DNA from: PALSA-1004 sp947474275
Lineage (GTDB): Bacteria > Pseudomonadota > Gammaproteobacteria > Burkholderiales > SG8-41
Assembly (NCBI GenBank): GCA_947474275.1
Contig: CANJHY010000037.1
Span: 1-31,119, forward strand
Direction of reading: 5' to 3'
DNA length: 31,119 nt
The position numbers and the translations under genes were made by a program. Shown in pieces: positions 14,900 to 23,031 of this stretch; positions within the stretch are counted from its first letter, which is position 1; each line of letters opens with the position of its first letter. The notes under the pieces were generated by a model. It ran no database searches. It saw only the letters and a list, made by a program, of their open reading frames with translations, and was not told the DNA's origin.

Positions 14900-15640
14900 A
14901 TGAGTGAAGATATTTCCGCCGCGCGCGCCGACCTCGCCCCCACGGGCACACTGCATGTCGGCATCAACTTTGCCAATATCCTGCTCACCGCGCGCGACCC
15001 CGTCACGCGCGCGCCGAGCGGTGTCGCGCTCGATCTCGCGCACGAGTTCGGCAAGCGTTTGGGCGTGCCGGTCAAAATCCTGCATTACGAATCCGCCGGC
15101 GGGCTGGCCGAAGCCGCCGCGAAAGGCGAATGGCAGCTTGGATTTCTCGCGATCGAGCCCAAGCGCGCGAACGAGATCACCTTCACCGCAGCTTACGTCG
15201 AAATCGAAGCGACCTATCTCGTGCCGCCCGGTTCGGCGTTCAAGTCCGTCGATGAAGTGGATCGGGAGGGCGTGCGCATTTCGGTGACAGGCAAGGCCGC
15301 CTACGATTTGTATCTCACGCGCACGTTGAAGCACGCAACGCTCTTTCGCACCGCCGATGCCGAGGCGACCTTCAAGCAGTTCGTTGCCGAGAAAATGGAT
15401 GCGCTCGCCGGCTTGAAGTCGCAGCTCGAGATCGATCAACCCAAGCTGCCGGGCTCGCGCATCCTGCCGGGCAACTTTACCGCCGTGCTGCAGGCAGCCG
15501 GCACGCCGCGCGGTCACGAAGCCGGCGCGCGCTATCTGGCCGCGTTCATTGAAGACGTCAAAGCCTCTGGATTCGTCGCGCGCGCGATCGAAAAGCACAA
15601 AATACGCGGACTCACCGTGGCGCCGACGGCAAAGCCGTGA
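14900..15640 (+). CDS. family 3 solute-binding-like protein without a signal peptide
   Basis: The 246-residue protein has the two-lobed SBP_bac_3 pattern: TLHVGINFANILLT, GVALDLAHEFGKRLGVPV, WQLGFLAIEPKRANEITF. Such proteins usually capture amino acids in the periplasm for ABC importers. Here the N-terminus MSEDISAARADLAPTG is hydrophilic with no signal peptide, and a GAGGAA ribosome site fits ATG 14900, so a cytoplasmic location is implied. It may be a stand-alone sensor or sequestering protein. Its stop overlaps a GTG start of the following Bug receptor, suggesting coupled translation. No permease or ATPase gene is nearby. Confidence 0.82.
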   Translation: MSEDISAARADLAPTGTLHVGINFANILLTARDPVTRAPSGVALDLAHEFGKRLGVPVKILHYESAGGLAEAAAKGEWQLGFLAIEPKRANEITFTAAYVEIEATYLVPPGSAFKSVDEVDREGVRISVTGKAAYDLYLTRTLKHATLFRTADAEATFKQFVAEKMDALAGLKSQLEIDQPKLPGSRILPGNFTAVLQAAGTPRGHEAGARYLAAFIEDVKASGFVARAIEKHKIRGLTVAPTAKP

Positions 15641-16617
15641 AATTGCACGGAGGGTATTTTCACATGGCAGTGTTCGCGCTGGCTGCTTGCGCAGGGCAAG
15701 CGAGCGCTGCCGATGCGACGTACCCCGTCAAGCCGATCCGCATGCTCATCGCCAACGTCGCCGGCGGCACCTCGGATATTCTGGCGCGCGTGATCGGCGC
15801 CAAGCTGACAGAGGCCTGGGGGCAGCAGATCATCGTCGACAACCGGCCTGGCGGCAGCGGCCTCATCGGCAATGAAATGCTCGTCAAGGCCGCGCCGGAT
15901 GGCTACACCTATCTGCTCGCTGATTACGGCAGCACGACGACCACGGCGCTCATGCATGGCAAGGGCACGATCGATCTGCAGCGTGATTTCACGCCCGTGA
16001 CGATCGTGTCGTATTCGCCGCATTTATTTTGCGTACATCCGAGCGTGCCGGCGGCCAACGTCAAACAATTCATTGCGCTAGCCAAAGCGCGGCCGGGCAA
16101 ACTGAATTTCGCGACCTCCGGGCAAACCACCGCGCCGCATTGGGCGGGGATTCTGCTCGCGTCGCGCACCGGCATCGACTGGGCTTATATTCCCGGCAAA
16201 GGCGGCGCGCAGGCGGTGCTCGACGTCGCGTCCGGCCAGGCTGACGTGCTGTTCAACGGCATGCTCGCGACTTTGCCCTATGTAAAAGGCGGCAAGCTGA
16301 AGCTGCTGGCGGTCACCAGCGCGCAGCGCAACGCAGCGCTGCCGGAGACGCCGACGTTCGGGGAGTCGGGCATCGCCGATTTCGTGACGGGTTCCTGGCA
16401 GGGCATATTCGCGCCCGCCAAAATATCACCCGAGATCGTCGCCAAATTGCAGGCCGAGACGCGTCGCATCCTGTTGACGCCCGACGTAAAAGAAAAACTT
16501 GCCGTGCAGGGAGCGGACCCGATGGGAACCACTTCAGCGGAAGCCGCCGAGTTCATACGCCGCGAGCGCGAGCGCATGACAAAGCTGATCAGCGACAGCG
16601 CCGGTCAGAACCGGTAG
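15637..16617 (+). CDS. Bug/TctC-family solute receptor
   Basis: The protein has 326 residues from GTG 15637, whose GTGA overlaps the stop of the preceding gene. ATG 15664 has a better ribosome site (GGAGGG, 9 bases before) but leaves a very short signal peptide lacking basic residues. The mature region starts ATYPVKPIRMLIANVAGG and has WGQQIIVDNRPGGSG. Leu-Ala-Ala-Cys in the leader resembles a lipobox, so the receptor could be lipid-anchored; this is weak evidence. Ligand unknown. Coupling to a signal-less family 3 binding protein suggests that both handle the same compound. Confidence 0.88.
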   Translation: MKLHGGYFHMAVFALAACAGQASAADATYPVKPIRMLIANVAGGTSDILARVIGAKLTEAWGQQIIVDNRPGGSGLIGNEMLVKAAPDGYTYLLADYGSTTTTALMHGKGTIDLQRDFTPVTIVSYSPHLFCVHPSVPAANVKQFIALAKARPGKLNFATSGQTTAPHWAGILLASRTGIDWAYIPGKGGAQAVLDVASGQADVLFNGMLATLPYVKGGKLKLLAVTSAQRNAALPETPTFGESGIADFVTGSWQGIFAPAKISPEIVAKLQAETRRILLTPDVKEKLAVQGADPMGTTSAEAAEFIRRERERMTKLISDSAGQNR

Positions 16618-16630
16618 CGCGCCGCATTCT

Positions 16631-17327
16631 TCAGGCTAACGCGATGCCTACCGCGGTGCGCCAGGTGCCGGTCTCGTCGCGCTGCGGTTGAGTCCCCGCG
16701 CTGTGGCGCGTTGCGAACGCGCGGTGCTCCGGATGGGTTACGCGGTAGCTGACGGCATTGCCGGCACGTGCTGTAGTAGTGAGCATGAAACGGCCATCGG
16801 CGTCGGTGGTCGCGTGAGCACGCAGCCCTGCATCGCCTGCCTGCCATGCCTCCACGGCGGCGCCGGCGAGCGGCTTGCAATCCGGGCCTGTCACGCGCCC
16901 CGATACTATCAACGCGCCGCCCGGTGCCGACAATTCGGCCGCCGCCGCGTGCATCGGTGTGTCCGGCAATGCGAAAACGCGAAGCGGCGAGTTTGGGGTC
17001 GGCGAGCGCCTGCGCGAGATTGTCGAGCACGAGGCGCGCATCGGGCGTGAGTTTCGCCGATGCGTATTCGAAATTGACCGCCAGATCGATGCTCGGTCCC
17101 GCGCCCGGCGTGGGCTCCGCGCGCCGCCGCCGGCCTTCTACCTGCACGGCGTTGCTTTTCAGGTCGTCCGGGCTCAACCGCGGTTGCGTGAGCTGGCGGA
17201 TGATTTCCTCCGTGGTTGGCATGCGCGAGTCCTGCGCCGCTGCCGGCGCGGACAAAAGCATCAGTAGCGCCAGCATGCCGCCTGCGGCAGCAGTAAATTT
17301 CAGCATGACAGGTTTTCCGATCATCAT
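16631..17327 (-). CDS. frameshifted exported protein: partial OmpA-like domain plus intradiol-dioxygenase-like beta-sandwich
   Basis: A signal peptide (hydrophobic core GGMLALLMLLSAPAAAQ) precedes half of an OmpA-type peptidoglycan-binding domain, IDLAVNFEYASAKLTPDA to FRIAGHTDA. A one-base shift in the GC run near 16940-16950 then moves the sense frame. It continues as ALIVSGRVTGPDCKPLAGAA, VEAWQAG and TTDADGRFML, ending at 16631. That part resembles the beta-sandwich found at the start of intradiol dioxygenases and carboxypeptidase-regulatory domains, without visible iron ligands. The second half of the OmpA domain is missing. Its ATG overlaps the stop of the upstream protease gene (ATGA), so the two are translationally coupled. 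Error and true mutation are both possible. Confidence 0.6.
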
Positions 17328-19183
17328 GGTTTGGCTTGCGTCTTCAGCGGTACTGCAAGCACCGATACGGTACGCTGCCCGCCGCCGCTCCTGGGGCTCA
17401 ACAGAAACGATTTGCGGAAAGACGTCAGGTAATCGCGGCTGGTCGCGGTGTCCGGCAGTTCGTCCGCAAACAGCGGGCTTGCCGAAGCGACGACCACCAC
17501 GATCTCATCGCCGAACGGCGGCGTGATGCGGTAGACCGGTTCGCCGCCGGCCCCGCCGCCTAAAGTCATTTTGGTGTTGGGCGGCAGCGCTTTCGGAAAC
17601 TTTCCTTCGGGCCAGTACAGGTTCGCCGCGTCGCCGCTCGCCTGCAGATAAGTGACGTAAAGATAGGTCGGGTACGCGGGCGTCACGACCTCGATGGCGA
17701 GCGAATCGCCGGCGGCGAATGCCTGCGCCGATGCCCCGCGCAATTTCGCCTTGAGTCCGCGCGGCGTCTTCAGCGTGTCCGCGAAATTGAGAAACACTTC
17801 GCACTGCGGCCACGGATACAGTGTCACTTTCGAATCGACGCGGCGCACGCCAGGCATGGTGAGCAGGTCCGATTCAAGTTTGGCGAGATCGCTGGCCGAG
17901 CCGGCAAAGCCGCGCAATTGCACGATCTGTTTTGCTTTGATCGCGCTGTCGATGCGCGCGCAGCGCACTTCCTGCACGCGTGCCTTGACCTGTTTTTGCA
18001 CTGTCGCCACCGGCGGGATGACGACGGGCGGTGTGACTACCGGTTGGGGCGGCGGAGTCGGTGCCGGTGGTGCCACGACAACCGGCGGCGCAGGCGGCAC
18101 CGGCGCGGGCTTGGGTTGTGGAGTTGGTGGTGCAACTACCACCGGCGGTAGCGGCGGAGTCACGACCGGCGGCGGGGCGGGTTGCGGTTTCACCACTGGG
18201 TCGGGCGCCGGCTTTGGCACGGGCGGTGCGACCACCACTGGCGCGGGCGGCGGCGGAGGTGGAATCACGACCGGCGCGGGCGCGGGTTGCGGCACTGGCG
18301 GCGCGATCACGACGGGTGGCGGCGCAGGTTTGGGCGGCGGCGCAGGCGGCACGTAGTCCGGCACTTCCATCACGAACATGAGATCGCTCAACTGGCGGAC
18401 CGCGCGGTACGAGACCCAACCGAAACCGCCGTCGCCCCACTCGGTGCCCCACGAGTTCATGACCTTGAACGCCTGGCGCCGCTCGCTGTAGCCGACCAGC
18501 ACCATCGCGTGTCCGCCGCTGCGCGGTGAGGCGGTGTCGTCGTAAATCTCGCGGCCGGCGAGGCTTTCGAAGCGTTCCGATACTTCCATGCCGAACACCA
18601 CCGGATTGCCGCGCGCGAGCTGGCCTTTGGCGTCGTCCAGTCGCTTGTTGTCGAGCGCGCTCCAGCCGCTGATGCGGAACGCCGAACCGTCGCGCACCAG
18701 CTGGGGTGTAGCCGGCCGCGAGCAATCGCCTTCGACGTACGGGTAAGCGGAAAGCGTGGGCGAGCCTTCGTTCTTCAACACGCCCAGCGCTTCGGAAATC
18801 GCCGTGCCGGTGTCGCAGTTGCCGCGAAAATCGTGCAGCCGGTTGTAAATATAGGCGGGGCTGATGATCCGCTCGGGCGAGGAGAAATCCCAGTTGCGGC
18901 GGTTGCCTTCGTAATAACTGCGCATTGCGTAGCCCGTCGCCCACGCGGTGCAGGAACTCTGCTGGCCCTGGTCGCCGGGCGTCGGAAACTTGGAAGAAAG
19001 ATCGACTTCCTCGGGCAGGTAGTTCTGGAAGCGCAGCATCAGCGGAATCGAGGCGACGATATGCGCGGGTTCGCGGACCCAGCCTTTGGCGCGGCGCGTC
19101 TGCGCGTCCGCCAGGTCGCAAATCAATATTGCCGTCGCGCAGAACACTGCAAGCGCGGCCGATTTCCATTTCTGGCACATCAC
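17324..19183 (-). CDS. exported papain-like (C1) cysteine protease with Pro-rich linker and DUF4384-like domain
   Basis: The 619-residue protein has a signal peptide (to about Ala27) and a papain-type domain at about 45-275. Gln72 is the oxyanion residue, Cys78 the nucleophile (GDQGQQSSCTAWA), His225 (GGHAMVLVGY) and Asn243 (VMNSWGTEWGDGG) complete the site. A proline-rich tract of about 115 residues follows (278-393). Then comes a BON-like segment (about 398-460: IVQLRGFAGSASDLAKLESD) and a DUF4384-like domain (about 490-575: DSLAIEVVTPAYPTYLYVTY). AGGAGGA lies 7 bases before GTG 19183 and 10 before ATG 19180. It probably acts in the periplasm or at the surface. The next gene overlaps by ATGA, implying a paired function. 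Confidence 0.85.
   Translation of the reverse strand: MMCQKWKSAALAVFCATAILICDLADAQTRRAKGWVREPAHIVASIPLMLRFQNYLPEEVDLSSKFPTPGDQGQQSSCTAWATGYAMRSYYEGNRRNWDFSSPERIISPAYIYNRLHDFRGNCDTGTAISEALGVLKNEGSPTLSAYPYVEGDCSRPATPQLVRDGSAFRISGWSALDNKRLDDAKGQLARGNPVVFGMEVSERFESLAGREIYDDTASPRSGGHAMVLVGYSERRQAFKVMNSWGTEWGDGGFGWVSYRAVRQLSDLMFVMEVPDYVPPAPPPKPAPPPVVIAPPVPQPAPAPVVIPPPPPPAPVVVAPPVPKPAPDPVVKPQPAPPPVVTPPLPPVVVAPPTPQPKPAPVPPAPPVVVAPPAPTPPPQPVVTPPVVIPPVATVQKQVKARVQEVRCARIDSAIKAKQIVQLRGFAGSASDLAKLESDLLTMPGVRRVDSKVTLYPWPQCEVFLNFADTLKTPRGLKAKLRGASAQAFAAGDSLAIEVVTPAYPTYLYVTYLQASGDAANLYWPEGKFPKALPPNTKMTLGGGAGGEPVYRITPPFGDEIVVVVASASPLFADELPDTATSRDYLTSFRKSFLLSPRSGGGQRTVSVLAVPLKTQAKP
18005..18352 (-). repeat. 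proline-rich repeat tract coding region
   Basis: About 115 codons encode irregular repeats of Pro-Val-Val-x-Pro-Pro and Pro-x-Pro-x-Pro, with almost no other residues, inside the cysteine protease gene. In DNA this is a low-complexity G-rich (plus strand) tract. It probably forms a stiff spacer across the periplasm or cell wall. Such tracts are prone to length change and assembly error. Confidence 0.85.
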
Positions 19184-19240
19184 GGGCCACTCCTCCTGCC
19201 TGCATTCTAGCCGTTCGCGCGACGGCGTGGTGTTGCCCGA

Positions 19241-20212
19241 TTAATGCACGTTGAGTCCCGCCGCCTTTGTGACCTTGACCCATTTTTCGAGCTCGCGGGC
19301 GATATGCTCGTCGAGCTCGCGCGGGGTCGAGCCCAGCGGCACCATGCCCTCGGCATTAAAGCGTTTCACCATTTCTGGATTTTTCGCGCTCTGCGCGATT
19401 TCGCGGTAGAGGCGGTTTACGATCTCGGCCGGCATCCTGGCGGGGCCGAGCAGCGCCTGCCAGCTTGAGCTCTCATAACCGGGCACGCCGGCTTCGGCGA
19501 CCGTCGGAATTTCGGGCAATGCGGGCGAGCGGTCGCGCGAAGTGATGGCGAGGGCGCGCAACCTGCCGCCGCGTACCAGCGGCAGCGCGCTGGCCATGCT
19601 GCCGAAGCTCAAATCGCATTCGCCGCCGGCGACCGCGGTAAGCGCCGCGGGCGCACCCTTGTACGGGACGTGCAGCATTTCGATGCCGGCCATCAGGCGG
19701 AACAGTTCGGTGGTCAATTGGGTGGCGCTGGCGACGCCTGGAGACGCATAGCGGAGCTGCCCGGGTTGCGCGCGAGCGGCCGCGATAACGTCGCGCACCG
19801 AGCGTGCGGCATTGGCCTGATTGACGACCAGCAGGTTGTAGCCGGCGCCCAACAGGGAAACGGACGTGAAGTCGCGCCGCGTGTCGTATGGCAGCTTGGC
19901 GATGAAGTTGGGATTGATCGCATGCGAAGTCGGCGCCATCAGCAGCGTGTAGCCGTCAGGCGGCGCGTGCGCCACGAGTTCGGTGCCGACGACGCCGGAG
20001 CCGCCCGCGCGGTTATCGATGACAATCTGCTGGCCGAGTTGTTCGGTGAGGCGTTGCGCGTAGTAGCGCGCGACGAAATCGGCGTTGCCGCCCGCGCTTT
20101 GCGCGACGACCAAGCGGATCGGTTTGGCCGGGTAGTTGGGTTGCGCCGCATGTCCGGTAGGGGCAATCAGCACGCCGCCGAGCGCCCATAGCAGCGCGGC
20201 GGCGCGTTTCAC
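19241..20212 (-). CDS. Bug/TctC-family periplasmic solute receptor
   Basis: The protein has 323 residues from a GTG whose GTGA overlaps the stop of the VOC epimerase gene. The frame stays open upstream, but that extension is the epimerase gene read out of frame. A signal peptide MKRAAALLWALGGVLIAPTG ends in His-Ala. The mature part has NYPAKPIRLVVAQSAGG, LGQQIVIDNRAGGSG and LHVPYKGAP. The tight overlap with a methylmalonyl-CoA epimerase-like gene suggests that the bound ligand feeds, or shares regulation with, that acyl-CoA step; this is inference. No transporter membrane subunits are nearby. Confidence 0.92.
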   Translation of the reverse strand: MKRAAALLWALGGVLIAPTGHAAQPNYPAKPIRLVVAQSAGGNADFVARYYAQRLTEQLGQQIVIDNRAGGSGVVGTELVAHAPPDGYTLLMAPTSHAINPNFIAKLPYDTRRDFTSVSLLGAGYNLLVVNQANAARSVRDVIAAARAQPGQLRYASPGVASATQLTTELFRLMAGIEMLHVPYKGAPAALTAVAGGECDLSFGSMASALPLVRGGRLRALAITSRDRSPALPEIPTVAEAGVPGYESSSWQALLGPARMPAEIVNRLYREIAQSAKNPEMVKRFNAEGMVPLGSTPRELDEHIARELEKWVKVTKAAGLNVH

Positions 20213-20625
20213 GGATGATCGGCGGGCAGTTGCGCGAGTTCGATCAGGCAGTTCTCGGTGGCGGACGGGTCGATGAATGCAATGCGGCAGCCGGCATGGC
20301 CAATGCGCGGCACCTGGTCGAGCAGCGGGATGCCCTTGGCCTTGAGTTCGGCCAGAGCTTCGTCGATGTCTTCGACTTCGAAGCAGATGTGATTGAGCCC
20401 GCCTTTGCCTTCGGCGATCATTTTCGCGTGTTTGCTGTCCGGCGTAGTCCCCGAGATCAGCTCGACCATCGATTCGCCGACCGGGTAGAGCGCCAGCTTG
20501 ACGGGGCGCTCGGCAATCTGCTCGACGCTGCCCAGTGGAATGCCGAAGCAGTCTTCCCACAGCTTGCGGCTGGCTTCGACGTTACGCACGACGATGCCGA
20601 CGTGCTCGATGCGTTTGATTTTCAT
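20209..20625 (-). CDS. VOC superfamily protein, methylmalonyl-CoA epimerase-like
   Basis: The 138-residue protein has two beta-alpha-beta-beta-beta repeats. Metal-ligand candidates His8 (IEHVGIVV), Glu55 (VELISG), His79 (LNHICFEV) and Glu129 (LIEL) are at the positions expected for methylmalonyl-CoA epimerase. The tail GHAGCRIAFIDP also fits. That enzyme interconverts the 2R and 2S forms of methylmalonyl-CoA in propionate metabolism. Related glyoxalases or dioxygenases cannot be excluded. AGGGA precedes the ATG. The stop overlaps the GTG of a Bug receptor. No mutase gene lies in the window. Confidence 0.82.
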   Translation of the reverse strand: MKIKRIEHVGIVVRNVEASRKLWEDCFGIPLGSVEQIAERPVKLALYPVGESMVELISGTTPDSKHAKMIAEGKGGLNHICFEVEDIDEALAELKAKGIPLLDQVPRIGHAGCRIAFIDPSATENCLIELAQLPADHP

Positions 20626-20722
20626 GGTTGTCCCTGCTCGCGAATGTTTGGATTCGCGTAGTGTAATGCAAAGCGTTCAGTCGCGCGGAAAGTGCAGTCA
20701 ACGTATCGTTGCCGCGACCTCT

Positions 20723-21685
20723 TCAGTCAGGCCGCGCGCCGGAGTCCTTGACGACCTTCGCGTACTTCGCGATTTCGGACTTGATGTAATCGCCGAAAGC
20801 TTCCGGCGTCGGCAGCGTGAACGGCAGTATGCCCAGCCCGTCGAGGCGTGCCTTGACGTCGGGCGATTCAAGCGAGCGATTGATTTCGCGGTGCAGTTTG
20901 ATGACGATGCTCCGGGGCAGGCCGCGCGGGCCGACGAAGCCGTACCAGTTGTCAACGGTAAATCCCGGCACGCCGGCTTCGGCCACCGTCGGCAAATCGG
21001 GAAACAAGTCCACGCGGTTTGCCGTGGTCATCGCGATGGGCCGGATGCGGCCGGCCTTGACCGAGGCGACCGCGGTCGACACGGTGGCGAAGATCAGTTG
21101 AATGTTGCCGCCGACGAGATCGACCATCGCGGGCGCGCCGCCTTTGTACGGCACGTGCTGCATCTTCACGCCAGCCAGCGTATTGAACAGTTCGCCGGCC
21201 AGATGATCGGCGCGGCCTGCTCCCGACGAGCCGAAATTGAGCTTGGCCGGGTTTGCTTTCGCATAAGCGATCAGGTCTTTCACCGAGTTCACCGGTAGCG
21301 ACGGATGCACGACGAGTATATTGAGAGCGGTAACCCCGCGCGCAATCGGCGTGAAATCGCGCGTCGGCTCGTACGGCAGGTTGCGGTAGAGGCTGACATC
21401 GACCGTCAGCGGCCCCATGGAAGCTTCGATGAGTGTGTAGCCGTCGGGTGTCGAACGCGCGCCGATTTCCAGCCCGACGGTGCCGCCCGCGCCAGCGCGG
21501 TTGTCGATGATGACCTGCTGTCCCCACGCGGCACTCAGCTTTTGCGCGAGTGCCCGCGCCGTGATGTCAGCGCCGCCGCCGGGCGCCACCGGCACTATCA
21601 AGCGGATGGGCTTGTTCGGGTAAGCATCGTCGGCGTGAACGAGCGACGACGCGAAACACAGCACGGCAATCAGGCAAAGTCGCAT
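20723..21685 (-). CDS. Bug/TctC-family periplasmic solute receptor
   Basis: The 320-residue protein has a signal peptide MRLCLIAVLCFASSLVHA, then AYPNKPIRLIVPVAPGGGAD, WGQQVIIDNRAGAGG and HVPYKGGAP, all standard Bug elements. AGGG lies 8 bases before the ATG. It is divergent from another Bug gene (21846-22811), the two separated by 160 bases. It lies 98 bases downstream of the VOC gene's start side on the same strand, so it is probably transcribed on its own. Ligand unknown. Confidence 0.93.
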   Translation of the reverse strand: MRLCLIAVLCFASSLVHADDAYPNKPIRLIVPVAPGGGADITARALAQKLSAAWGQQVIIDNRAGAGGTVGLEIGARSTPDGYTLIEASMGPLTVDVSLYRNLPYEPTRDFTPIARGVTALNILVVHPSLPVNSVKDLIAYAKANPAKLNFGSSGAGRADHLAGELFNTLAGVKMQHVPYKGGAPAMVDLVGGNIQLIFATVSTAVASVKAGRIRPIAMTTANRVDLFPDLPTVAEAGVPGFTVDNWYGFVGPRGLPRSIVIKLHREINRSLESPDVKARLDGLGILPFTLPTPEAFGDYIKSEIAKYAKVVKDSGARPD

Positions 21686-21845
21686 GGAATTCCCTGGTGA
21701 GAGTGGCAGTAAATAGTACAGTACAGCAATTGGCGGCGGCGCGCCGATGCGCGCAAGTCATTCAGCGACACGTTCGTGGCATAATTCTCGTAAGCTGGCA
21801 GCGGCCTTCGTCAAGAACCTGCTGCGCGTAAACAGAGGAGAAATC

Positions 21846-22811
21846 ATGCATCAACGCAGAATTCTGGCGGGCGTAGCGCTTTTCAGCGTGGCGGCTCTCG
21901 CCTGCGCGCAGACTTATCCGAACAAACCGATACGCATAGTCGTGCCGTATCCGGCAGGCGGCCCGATCGACATGACGACGCGTCCACTCGCGCAAAAACT
22001 GACCGAGGCGATGGGCAACCCGGTGGTGGTCGACAACCGCGGCGGCGCCAACGGCATGATAGGCACCGACAATGTCGCCAAGTCGCCGCCCGACGGCTAC
22101 TCGCTGGTGGTGGCGTCGGGCGGCGCCTTCGCGATCGGCCCGCACGTTTATCTGAAAATGCCGTTCGACGTGTTCAAGGATTTCGCGCCGGTCAGCCTCT
22201 TCGTTACCCTGCCGCAACTGTTGGCGGTGCACCCGGCGCTGCCAGTGCGCTCGGTGAAGGAACTGGCCGTGCTCGCGAAGGCGCGCCCCAATCAACTCAA
22301 TTTCGGCTCGTCGGGCACCGGCAGCACGCCGCAGCTCGCTGCCGAAATGCTGAAGAGCGCAGCGAAAATCCAGATGACGCACGTGCCATACAAAGGCATG
22401 GGGCCGGCGACTATGGATTTGATCGCCGGCCAGTTGCAACTCGTGTTCGCCGACATGCCGGTGCTGCTGCAGCAGGTGAAAGGCGGCAAGCTGCGCGCGC
22501 TCGCCGTCGGCACGCAGACGCGCTCAGCGAGCCTGCCGGAAGTGTCGACCATGGCCGAGTCGGGCTATCCACAGGTCGAGGCCTACAACTGGTATGCGTT
22601 ATACGCGCCTGCCGGCACGCCCAAGCCGATCATCGCAAAACTGAATGCCGAGGTCGCCAAGGTGATGAGCAATCCCGACATGAAGAGCTACACGCAGAGT
22701 TCGGGCGCCGATGCCGCCAGCAGCACGCCCGAGGAACTCGCGGCGCTGCACAAGCGCGAGTACGACAAGTGGAGCAGCGTGGTCAAAGCGGCGGGCATCA
22801 AGCCGGAATAG
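21846..22811 (+). CDS. Bug/TctC-family periplasmic solute receptor
   Basis: The protein has 321 residues. ATG 21846 is chosen because AGAGGAG lies 6 bases upstream and a clean signal peptide MHQRRILAGVALFSVAALAC follows; the open frame itself extends back to 21747. The mature part begins TYPNKPIRIVVPYPAGGPID and contains VVVDNRGGANG and HVPYKGMGP. CATAAT near 21779 is a candidate -10. The gene ends about 30 bases before an inverted-repeat element. Confidence 0.92.
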   Translation: MHQRRILAGVALFSVAALACAQTYPNKPIRIVVPYPAGGPIDMTTRPLAQKLTEAMGNPVVVDNRGGANGMIGTDNVAKSPPDGYSLVVASGGAFAIGPHVYLKMPFDVFKDFAPVSLFVTLPQLLAVHPALPVRSVKELAVLAKARPNQLNFGSSGTGSTPQLAAEMLKSAAKIQMTHVPYKGMGPATMDLIAGQLQLVFADMPVLLQQVKGGKLRALAVGTQTRSASLPEVSTMAESGYPQVEAYNWYALYAPAGTPKPIIAKLNAEVAKVMSNPDMKSYTQSSGADAASSTPEELAALHKREYDKWSSVVKAAGIKPE

Positions 22812-22839
22812 ACTAAGCAGTCTTAAAGACAGTTTAGAG

Positions 22840-22997
22840 CCGCAGATAAACGCGGATAAACGCAGATGTAATTAGTTATGAGTGAAGGGCAAAGGGTAAT
22901 GCGTTAAGGATGAAGTTACCCATTGCTTCGGGCCCATTCCCCATTACCATTTGAATTGTTTTCGATCTTATCTGCGTTCATCGGCGTTTATCTGCGG
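22840..22997. repeat. 158-bp inverted-repeat element with GCAGATAAACGC-type arms
   Basis: The left arm (22840-22867) and right arm (22970-22997) are 28-base inverted repeats differing at two positions. Each arm holds two or three copies of a GCAGATAAAC-like unit. The 102-base interior contains further symmetric matter (GGGTAATG against CATTACC) and no gene. The arms could form a long RNA or DNA cruciform hairpin. Such GATAAACGC repeats occur scattered in many bacterial genomes, so this is probably a small non-autonomous mobile or REP-type element. T-runs at 23004-23018 may let it act as a terminator between convergent genes. Confidence 0.8.
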
Positions 22998-23031
22998 CGA
23001 ATAGTTTTTTGTATTTTTATGATGAGTCTGG

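Noticed and set aside
17694..18356. Gly/Thr-rich plus-strand open frame resembling a PE-PGRS or adhesin repeat
   Set aside because: It is the complement of the Pro-rich linker of the cysteine protease and has no signal or start context of its own.
20213..20560. N-terminal extension of the Bug gene that ends at 19241
   Set aside because: The extension overlaps the VOC epimerase gene out of frame; the signal peptide and the GTGA overlap place the start at 20212.
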